From Spinacia oleracea (Eukaryota; Streptophyta; Magnoliopsida; Caryophyllales; Amaranthaceae), in NCBI RefSeq assembly GCF_020520425.1, contig NC_079489.1, positions 18,686,001-18,750,000 on the forward strand: a DNA stretch of 64,000 nt, in the 5' to 3' direction. Shown here piece after piece: positions 10,231 to 21,100 of this stretch (the stretch's first letter is position 1; each line of letters starts with the position of its first letter). The position numbers and the translations under genes were made by a program. The notes beneath the pieces are model-generated. The model made no database searches. It was not told the DNA's origin and saw only the letters and a list, made by a program, of their open reading frames with translations.

Positions 10231-12139
10231 TACTAACTTGGCTACTTTGGTGATTTTGATCAACAAATTGTGCCGCTTTATCGAGGTAAGGTGTTTTTAA
10301 GCTTTAAACATGGATAACTTTTTGCCTAAGTCAATAAGGGTGTCGACTCATGTAAAGTTGTAAACGGGTGGAATTTGATGATGAGTCTGGTTTATGTGTG
10401 GTCGGTCGTTGAGTCGATTCAGGTCCAAGATCAGAAATCAATATTGTTTAATTTGGATTTTGTATGAATTGGATTGACTCACAATGAGTCGGGTATAATT
10501 TACCTTCGTCGAACCAGTCTGGTAAAGCTCGGTACGGGTCACTGGATGATCTTGTCAACTTTTAAAATTGTTAGTTGGTACCCTCCTACAAGAGGTGGAT
10601 AAGTTGGTAACTTTGGCGTCATATAGTCTTTGTGGTTTTTTATACAAGGAAAAATACATATACTTCGGATTTTACAAAAAATTTATTTTTTATTTTTATA
10701 AAGATAAGAAGAAAAACTTATGAGCCCCTCAGCACGAGGGTAACTCCTAAGTGATCATCGTTTACAATGGAGTCTAACTGCGGGCTATTACAAGTGTCGA
10801 TATACATAGACTGGACCAAGAGATGTCCTACATTAGCTATCCAATCTGCCGCTCTATTTGCTTCTCTGTAAACGTGCTAAATATGAAAAGTTTGGAAGTG
10901 CTAAAGAAGTAATTGGATATCCTTAATAATATTTTGAAGCTTCCACGGCGTTTTCCAAATCCTTAATTGGGTATCGTATTTTACAAAATGCTTCTAAGCT
11001 TTACAACCTTTATATAGTGTATCGTTATTCGACGTCCTCGTTCGCCAAAAACGCTCGCGTATTTTACACGAAAGGACGATTGTGCCCTTATAAATATACC
11101 CCACCACTTCACCTTTTACCACAAACTTCCACCCTCCCTCTTACTCCGACATGTCAAAACAATTTACGACAGCAAAATCCGGCAGCCCCGTCACCATCTC
11201 CACCACCATCATCTTCAGTTCTTCACAACCATCTCCACTTCCATCATCTTCACCACCGTTCGTTTAAAAAGATTTAGAGAGACCCTCACCGTCTCCACCA
11301 CCATCTCCTCCACCAGCAGCCCCTCACCGTCTCCACCTCTATCTCCAGCAATTCACCGTGCACCACCATCGTCTTCTTTTGCACTCCATCACGCACCACC
11401 ACACACCACCACCTGATTTGCACTACCACCTGCACTGCACCCCACCTCATGGACGACAACGTTCCTTCAACATCGTGGTCATCGGCCATGTGGGTAGCCT
11501 CGTCGTTGGAAGTTTGATTTTTTTTTATTAAATCGAAACGCCACCGCCGCCCAGAATTGGCAGGGCATGACCATGGTGGGCCGCCCATAAATGGCGGCAC
11601 CCACTATGACTCTGCCGCAGATCTTGGTAATATATTCTGTTAAGTTCAGTTCAGTTCAGGAGCATTCAGTTCAATTCAATTCAATTCAGCTCTAAGATTC
11701 AGCTCTAAAGAACAAGGCCTAAGTGTCTACGGAGTACTCAAATTCTGAATAATCCTCATAACATACAACACCAAGAATCAACAAAAAACTTTACTCACGT
11801 CTGAAAACATAAAATAAAAAAAACATAATAAGTTTATCGGAATATAGAGAAATAACCTTTGTGACCTTTTACCTTAGGTTAACTCTAATAGTCTTACATG
11901 TCAAACCATTATACAAAAGTATGTAATCTTAATTCTTGTTACCAAGGAATATCTACAAGAGTTGCGATTTGCAAACAAAGTGAATTAATATACAAACCCT
12001 ACATACAAATGGATAACATGGAAGAACTTCAGTCAGAGACTTGGACTCGTCAACAAAAATGTCTAAGATCAGCTCAGTATAATGATCCAAGCCTCTTATT
12101 TGTACAAGATACAGTCTTCGAGTGAAACTTGGCATATAT
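10231..12139. other. Intergenic between two minus-strand genes
   Basis: Upstream of the FAM136A-like gene and downstream of the rhodanese-like gene. It contains a CAC/CAT/CTC-rich tract (11100-11460) that yields long but low-complexity frames on both strands, and a TTCAG/TTCAA tandem stretch (11646-11690). A CTTATAAATATACC box at about 11087-11100 precedes the tract and could be a promoter of an old transposon. No gene is supported. Confidence 0.5.
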
Positions 12140-15100
12140 TTACGCCTCTGATCGACCCACATTTTCATCTATTGTAGCAGTAGAGGAGAGAACCTTATCT
12201 TGTGATTCCTCTGAGTCGAAAGGCTGGGATTCATGTTTAGCTGCAGCCTGCAACACCCGGTTTTGGACATCTAATGATGACGGTGAGACTGGAAGTCCAT
12301 TCCCGTTACTTTCTACTTTTCCAGCTGCCCGAGAGACAGCTTGTGCTCCAAGTTTCACCGGAGATAGCAACAAACTTTGCACAGATACTCAAATCAGCAT
12401 CATTCTTACAAAAATGTCTATTAACAAACAAACAAACCACACACAGGAAAATGCTAATTTCATTCAGAATCAGCTCTCTGTTGAGTTCTTTTGTTATGCC
12501 CCATCTCAAGTCTTTCTTAATCTTCTTTCTACCCAATTCTACCTCAATTTTACCAATTCTTTTTTACATATTCCAAAATCAATAAACTTAAATTTGTTAG
12601 CCAGATTTAGACACATTGCGAACAGACAACAGCAGTACTCTTGAGAGTTGAGAAGGTTCTAGGCTTCTAGGTCCATCAACCCAAAGTTATAAGCAAAAGT
12701 ACAACAATGTAGGCATCGGAGCATTTTAAATGATCACAATTTACAAGCAGCAGCTTGACTTGAGAAAGTTCTATCTTGAACTACCAATTCGGACAACAAA
12801 TACCACAAAATAGCATAATAAGAACAAATGATATGGAATCCTCAACAGCTTGTCAATCCCAAAAATAATTCATTTTCATGAAAAAGTACTTCAGGCTTCA
12901 AGAACTTTGGCACTTCAAATACATTTAAATACTTGCCCCATAAAATAACTACAAAAAGTATATTCGGAAAGAGAATAGATTGCAATTGATAGAACCTTAG
13001 ATTATAAATCCTCATTAGGTAATGCTAAAGTATAGAAGACATTACCCGACATCCTTCTTGAAATCCTCAGAATCCTCGTAAGAAGCCACTCGGCGATATA
13101 TGGTCTAGTATGTTGGAGAAAATCAAAGGAAAAACATAATAATTATATAAAGTAAGTGAAGATGAGGTAATGTTTAACAGCCATCAGGCTAATTTTTGTT
13201 TCTTTACTACATCATCATCATCATCACAAGAACATCAGCAGCAACATTAAAACAACAATAATATTTTAAACATTACAATAATTATTATTTTTCTTGAGTA
13301 ATCAGGAAGCAAGAATGATAGGTATACAGTAAATCACAAGTTAAGTTCCTGCCTCAGGTATTTCCTCTAAGGCACATTGATGGACGGGGCTCATGAGTCA
13401 TGGCCTCATGGGAGTGTAGTATTGAGTGATATTTTTCTACATGTTGCTTGTTTATTCATTTTAACCTTAGCTTAAACGTCTACTACAGCATCTCAGTTGC
13501 TCAAGCATTCAAATAAGAGGTCTTTCAACATTTTTTTTATTCAACCTGTTATGTACCACTTGGAAAAAGACCTAATTTTTAACTGGAGATAACTGATCTA
13601 CACTAGTCATCCAATATAGTTAGATCAGATATGGTGACATGAAATCCAGATAGGACCAGCATTGGCAGACCTCTAAGCCCTAAGGCCCTAATACAAAGCT
13701 AGTACCTGCCATCTAGCTAGGCAGACTGGGAGATGGAGGAATTTGAGTACCATCTCCAGAAAAAAGTTGATTACTAGCTAGTCAGCGGATTTAAGTACTG
13801 AGGTGTGTATCACTTGAAGGCAGGATTTCATTACAATCTTCAAAAACAAATCTGTTGATACTGTCTAGAGTACAACCAGCACCAAATATAGTACGAGTCA
13901 TCATTTTTCTTGGCAAATATTGCTCAAATTTCCATAAATTCCACAGCATAATTCTAAATAATCAGGGGGTTCCAACATCACATTTCGCATGAATTTCTTC
14001 AACCCATTTTCTAAAGAAATATGCATGAGCCCTCAAACTCCAATAATACTAATTTGGCTTGGTATGTGAAGAATATTAATCATAAACAAGTTACAAAAGA
14101 ATCATATTCTACCATTTTACTGTTTTTAACACAACAGAATTCTATCAAATTTCATTCAAGGTATGGAAAAATACCTGAGCAACACCAATAATACCAATGA
14201 GTTGTAGAGTTTTCTCCCACTCTGAAACCACGTAATATCCTCAGTAAATTACAAGGAAAACTGAAAACAGTTTCAAACACTCAACAATACTAAAAGAAAC
14301 CTTAGTTACACCTCAAATATATTCAGATAACAGAGAAATCAAATGAAGATAACTTTGTTACATAATACTCCCTCCGTTTCGAAATAATGGTTACACTTTG
14401 ACATTTGACACTATTCACAAATTTCATTTTGACTATCATTTGTAATTTATACGTAAGGGGAAATATAATAGTGTGGGCCCTTGTTTGATTCGTCTCGATA
14501 TGTACTTTCGGAATATCAAATTTGTATAATTTTTACGAATACAAAAGTAGAGAATTAATCTTCAAACATTTACATTTGCAAACGTGAAAATGTAAAGTGT
14601 AACCGTTAAATCGAAATGGAGAGAGTACTTAAAAAGAAGCAATAGAAAAATAAACTTGATTTGCTTGTTCTATTTCAGGAAAGACTGCTCTTACATTAAA
14701 AACTCTACAAGTTCCATATGCAAGCGATGCGTGCAAAAGTAACTAGATTACTAGAATCACGCAGCAAAATTGATCTGGTGTACTTGCATGCGTGATTCCA
14801 TGTGTATAATTTTTGCATCAGAATTTCCTACTTGAATAGCTGACATATAATATCATGCGTATAAGCAAAATCCCTTTTAATTAAATAATGTTTGCGTCAT
14901 TTTTTAAAGTAATTCAATTAAACTATTCAATTATAATACTAAGTGAATGAGGGTATGATGTACTATTCATAAGGGGACACCAAAAGGTCAAAGACTTTAA
15001 GAGTTCCCTCATAGAATAAGATATAAACTAATTTTAAGGAAGGTGAAGGAGATCCCTCATAAAAAAAAGGAAGATGAAGGAAACGAACCTAATAATGCAT

Positions 15101-18100
15101 AGAATGCCGCAACAGAACCCTGCATCAAAACAATTGATGTCATTTTTATGTCCATGGTACAAGCAAAAACTTTCCAGAATGAAATCCACAAGATTTCTTG
15201 ACTTGACGACAACTGAATGTTATATTGTTTACTCAATGAAAGTAACCTCGTCTTACCACAGCAACCCCCAAAACTTGCACAGGAGTAGGATTCAACTCTT
15301 CCAGGATTGCTGCAGCTTCCTGAAAAAGATATTATATGGTCATAAACTCATAATTATATAAAAGTTGGTGTGTCGGGACTTGGGAGGGACCACATACATG
15401 CATACATTCCGAGAGTTTCCTATTGTAATTTTTGTATGCTTTTAAACAACAGAGAAGCAAGTCAGCAACACCTTTAAAGCTGATGATTGCTTTACATCAT
15501 CTGACCACTATTAAACATGGACTCAAATGCACGATTACGACTAAATCCAGCTCAGAGACGTGCTAATCCTCACACTTATATAGTTATATGCATTTATACA
15601 TGACTCGACTTATATTTTTGGTATGAGGGTACTTTCATCTGACAGTTAAGATGTGTGAAATCACAAGCAATCGGGATTACTTTACGAATTTAGTTGCCAG
15701 AAATAATGAATTTCAACTTCAATAATTACCCAGATGTAAAGCACTGAATGTTTACAATTCTTTACCAATGATGTCTTGGCCAAGTGGTTAAGACAGACTA
15801 AGGGTCTCAGGTTCGAATCCCCCTCCCCTTATTTGTAGTTTGTATTGTCCTTGTGGCTCATTTACACCCAAAAAAAGCTCAATTGCACCCAAAAAATTAT
15901 AGCTCTTTGTAAGGCAAGAAAAAATTTAGGCGATATGGGGGAAAAAACAGTCAACGTTACACGAATATGGAGGACCAAAAATCCTCAAAATAAAGAAGTA
16001 TTCAATGTTAAAGTAAATGTTGACTGTCGCACATTGTGATGTTTTTTTAATGTCATAGAGTTTGTGCCTCCTATAACCCAGAGAGCACTGACTTTCCTAC
16101 GACGTCCAACATGATGCAAAGAAAAAAAATCAGCTCCTGCACATAAATGTCATATTTTTATCTCAATCTTGTTTTTTTATTAAACTTGTTATTTGATAGA
16201 AAGAGCTAGGGGAACTGTTTTATGGAATCAACGGATCAAAAAGAATAACAAAGCCCGTAACTCTATTTGGGCTCTAAAGGCTAAACCAGTCATAACTTAA
16301 TTCAAATTTCTTTCATTCTTCTTTTGGGTTGTTGGATGTTAAGTCATTGTTGGCAGTGGAGGTTCCTCTCCTTGAATGTCACGACCCTAGGAAACATACT
16401 GTAGCTAACTGTAAAATGCTGCAAACTAGGTTCCAAAGAAACCCTGATCCCTTCTTTCATCCTGCCTTACGCATCTCTACTTGACATATCACATATGGAC
16501 CTACCATCTCAGTGTTGATTCCGCACAGAGTCAGTCAAATACACTATCTAACTACTGGATTGTTGGTGAAGGAATTTCAAGAAGAAGGCTGAGTGCAACC
16601 CAATACCCAACTATGGAATATCACGCGGGGTGGGGTTGGGGGGGGGGGGGGAGTAGGTAAACCATGCACAAGTTCTAAGTGATTCAAAGAACTAAACACA
16701 GACACAAATCCCCAAGTCTACAAACATTTAAAATCTAAGCATTTTCCTCTGAAAGATTTTCCAGAAAATGGATAGTTGGATACACATCAATAGTCCCATG
16801 AGAAATATGAATAACTGAGGAACTGCAGAAGACTACCTCATTGAGGATGGACATTGCTGTCTCAGGTTTAAGCTCCTTAGCACGAAGGCCATGTTTGACC
16901 CAGGACTTGAAACCACCATGAAGGACATATGGTCTCTGGAACATAGACGGAAATTGAAGATTGGTGAAATTAAAATATACTCCACAAGTAAAGGATATGG
17001 TTGACAAAATGAAGAGCATGCAGAGATAAGCATCGGCAGAAAAAGATTTGATATTTGGGATTGAGGGAGAGAGATTTAATAATTGAGGTTTGAGCGCAGA
17101 AAGATCCATCACAATAAAGACTAGTATAGACTAGAAATACAAACTTACCTTAACCCCAAGCTTCCTCAAGGATCTAGCAATGCCTTTTGCATGACTTCCA
17201 TCAGCATCCATAACTATGATCTTGGAACTGCCCTATAGGTAACACAAGACTTGTAATGAGACGCCATCCAGACATGAAGAGTGACAGTAAGAGGTGTTAT
17301 AAGAGAATGTAGGGATGAGCCATCAAAAAATTTATAAAGAAAAAAACCTAAGGCACACAAAAGAGTTATTCAAGCGGGTTTTCATCTTTGTTTCAGTAAC
17401 AAATAAACATTTGATGGAAATAAGAAAGCAGTAAAACAAAGTAAACATGGAAATATAATAAAATCTACTGCATTTCTCATTCACCTTAATCAACAAGAAA
17501 TATTGTCTTTTATATAGGCTTGAACCAAACTGAATTTGCAAAACAATAGGAAAAACTATCAAAAACTTGGAGTGTTGCTGACATAGTATCCCACTATTCC
17601 ACATTTCCTCCACTAACCTAGTGAGATATCTTAAATTAAAACTAACCAATTTGACTAATCTGACTAATTTGTAAATAACAATTATAATTAAATGACTAAA
17701 ATTAAGGGAACTTTGAAGCACTAACTTTAACACACCCCGTTGCTTCAAAGTTTGATAAAAAAAAATGAAGCACGTCTCTTCATCCATGATGCACTCTCAT
17801 CACCGAAACAATGTTGTTGATGCACGTTTTCACCAACCTCAAATGTCTGGAGCACTTCTCTCCCTTGGTGCACATCATCAAACTTCAGTCTAGAACAATT
17901 TTTCTTCTACGGCCACTTGCGCCTTACATGCTTCCTCGACATTTTGAAGCAAGCAATTCCTTTCCAAATGGCCAAATTTTTTACACTTGAAACATTTTTG
18001 CTTTCCCCTATGCCAAAAAAAAAATTCTTCAAAACCAACCATCTACAATGGTTGCATTTTGGGATTCTTCTTTCCCTTTGTGATACGAATATTTGACCAA

Positions 18101-21100
18101 TAATGCTCCTTCAATTCCATTTTCTTCCTCCCTCATTGATCTTTTTTGGTCTACAGCTTTAAGAGCATTGACCAACTCTCTCAGGGTTATTTTGGTTAGG
18201 TCTTTAGAGTCTTCAAGTGAGGAAATATTTTACCAATATTTTCGGGAACACTCACTAAAACCTTATCAACCACTCTCTCATTGGAAAATGTTTCCCCAAG
18301 CAATCTAATTTGATTAACAGTGGCCATAACTCATAAGTTTACTTACATATTCTTTAATGGTTTCGCTCTTCTTCTTCCTTTGCATCTCAAATTCTAGTTT
18401 GAGGTTCAAAACTTGCATCAACTTTGTTTGAGCATTGCCCTCAAACTTTTCCTTTAGCGGTTTAGCCTATCCCATGCCTCCTTTGGTGTCTCACAAGTCC
18501 TGCTACTCGTAAAGATTTCAACTGACACATCAGAATGAATACATGAAAGTGCCTTTGCTTTCTTCGCCGCTTTTCATCGTGCTTTTTTTTTATTTGGGAT
18601 ACAGTTGGATTTTCTGAAATAGGGGTTGAGTCATCACTCTCGGTTGCTTCCAACAAATTCATGGCTTTCAAATATGATTTCATTTAGATAGCTCATGTAT
18701 TGTAATTCTCTCCTTTAAATGTGGGTATAGAAAGTGACAAAGTATTTGATGCCATTGAGAGAAAGATATGAACACTCAAATAAATTAGGTCTCACAAAGA
18801 TCACTGCCTCTGATACCAATTTGTTGAAAATAAGAAAGCAATAAAACAAAGTAAACGTGGAAATATAACAAAATCTATTGCATTTCTCATTCACTTTAAT
18901 CAACAAGAAATATTGCCTTTTATATAGGCTTGAACCAAAATGAAATTTGCAAAACTATAGGAAAACTATCTAAAACATGGAGTACATGTTGCTGACTTAG
19001 TATCCCACAATTTTCTCCACTAACCTAGTGAGATATCTTAAATTAAAACTAACCAATTCGACTAATCTGACTAATTTGTAAATAACAATTATAGTTATTA
19101 ATTAAATGACTAAAACTAAGGGAACTTTGAAGTACTAACTTCAACACACCCCTTTGCTTCAAAGTTTGATAAAAAAAAAATGAAGCACGTCTCTTCATCC
19201 ATGATGCACTCTCATCACCGAAACAATGTTGTTGATGCACATTATCACCAACTTCAAATGTTTGGAACACTTCTCTCCCTTGGTGCACATTATCACCCTT
19301 CGGGCTAGAACAATTTTTTTTTCTACGGCCACCTATGCCATAGATGCTTACTCGACATTTTAAAGCCTGCAATTCCTTGTCAAATGCCCAAATTTTTAAC
19401 ACTTGAAACATTTTGGCTTTCTCTTATGCCAACAATTTTTTTCATGTTTCTCTCCATGTATGATACGAAGATTTGACCAATAATGCTCCTTCAATTTCAT
19501 TTTCTTCCTCCCTCATTGATCTTTTTTGGTCTACAGCATTAAGAGCATTGAGCAACTCTTTTAGGGTTATTTTTGGATAGGTCTTTAGAGTCTTAAAGTG
19601 AGGAAATGTTTTACTCATATCTTTCGGGAATTCTCACTAAAACCTTATCAACTACTCTCTCATTGGACCGCCCAAGAAATCTTATTTGATGAACATTTGT
19701 CATAAGTTTACTTACATATTCTTTAATGGTTTCGCTCTTCTTCATCCTTTGCATCTCAAATTCTAGTTTGAGGTTCAAAACTTGCATCAACTTGGTTTGA
19801 GCATTGCCCTCAAACTCTTCCTTTAGCCTATCCCATGCCTCCTTTGGTGTCTCACAAGTCCTGATACTTGCAAAGATTCCATCCGTGTCAGCCGATTGAA
19901 ATGCATGAAATTGTCTTTGTTTCTTTGCCGCTTCTTCATTGTGTTTTTTTATTTGGGATACAGTTGGAGTTTCTGGAAGAGGGGTTGAGTCGTTACTCTT
20001 AGTTGCTTAGCACAAATCATGGCTTTCAAATATGATTTCACTTAGATTTCATTAAGATAGTCCATGTATTGTAATTCTCTCATTTGAATGTGGGTATAGA
20101 AAGTGAAAAAGTATTTGATGTCATTGAGAGAAATATATGAACACTCAAATAAAATAGGTCTCACAAAGATCATTGGCTCTGATACCAATTTGATGGAAAT
20201 AAGAAAGCAATAACACAAAGTAAACGTGGAAATATGATAAAAATCTACTGCATTTCTCATTCACTTTAATCAACAAGAAATACTACCTTTTATATAGGCT
20301 TGAACTAAACTGAAATTTGCAAAAAAAAAATAAGGAAAAACTATCTAAAACGTAGAGTACATGTCGCTGACGTAGTATCCCACTATCCCACAATTTCCTC
20401 CACTAACCTAGTGAGATATCTTAAATTAAAGCTAACCAAGTTGACTAATTTGTAAATAACAATTATTATTAAATGACTAAAATTAAGGGAACTTTGAAGC
20501 ACTAACTTTAACATAAACAATCAAAAAGAAACTTGTGTATGATTTTTGCATTAAACTCAAACGTAATCTATAAAGAAGGGAGCAATTTTGATAGTTCAAT
20601 CGTAACAAAAGGAATGGTATACACTAATGCCTTTCTAGAGCCAACAAAAAATTGGATATATTTAGGCTCCGTTTGTTTTAATGGAAAACACTTTCCATAA
20701 ATGATGTTTGTATTGTTAAGGGTGGAAAACTATTTTTCCCAAAGTGGAAAAAAGTTTCATTTTGAAAAGAAGGAATACCATATTTTTCCTATCTACTCCT
20801 ATCCATCTCTCCTTTCCATTTCTATTACCTCTTTTCTCTATAATTTTTCTAGTAAGGAAACAAACACAGGAAAACTATTTTCTCATGATGTTTTCCCTTG
20901 AAAACTATTTTCCATGAAACACATTTTCATTCCATTAAAGCAAATGGAGCTTTGATTAGGAAAAAGAAAAACTATTATAAAATAGCATCCTCTACCACTT
21001 CTCAAAAGTAAAAATAAAAAGTGAACAGAAAATAATGTCACATACATATATAAACTAGTATGAATGAATCATGCAGATTTCATAATGTTGAACTCAAGTA

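Larger units (their letters stand above)
17404..20518 (-). mobile_element. Tandem gag-only Copia-type element: LTR-gag-LTR-gag-LTR
   Basis: Three similar LTRs lie at about 17409-17732, 18819-19146 and 20188-20513 (324-328 bp), separated by two internal regions of about 1.05-1.09 kb (17733-18818, 19147-20187). TAAAC flanks the whole array at 17404-17408 and 20514-20518. On the minus strand each internal region begins with a primer-binding site of the initiator-Met type (TGGTATCAGAGC in the right copy, TGGTATCAGAGG in the left) and ends with a polypurine tract (AAAGGGGTG in the right copy, ACGGGGTG in the left) before the next LTR. The only coding matter is a Copia gag. There is no protease, integrase or reverse transcriptase. 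It sits in the 3.98-kb intron (17233-21208) of the rhodanese-like gene, antisense to nothing: both read on the minus strand. Confidence 0.88.

Noticed and set aside
11017-11600. Pro/His-rich and Trp-rich frames on opposite strands
   Set aside because: Both come from a CAC/CTC-rich low-complexity tract; no splice or domain support.
15777-15830. Possible tRNA gene
   Set aside because: A- and B-box-like sequences are present, but there is no acceptor stem or complete cloverleaf; a SINE head fits better.
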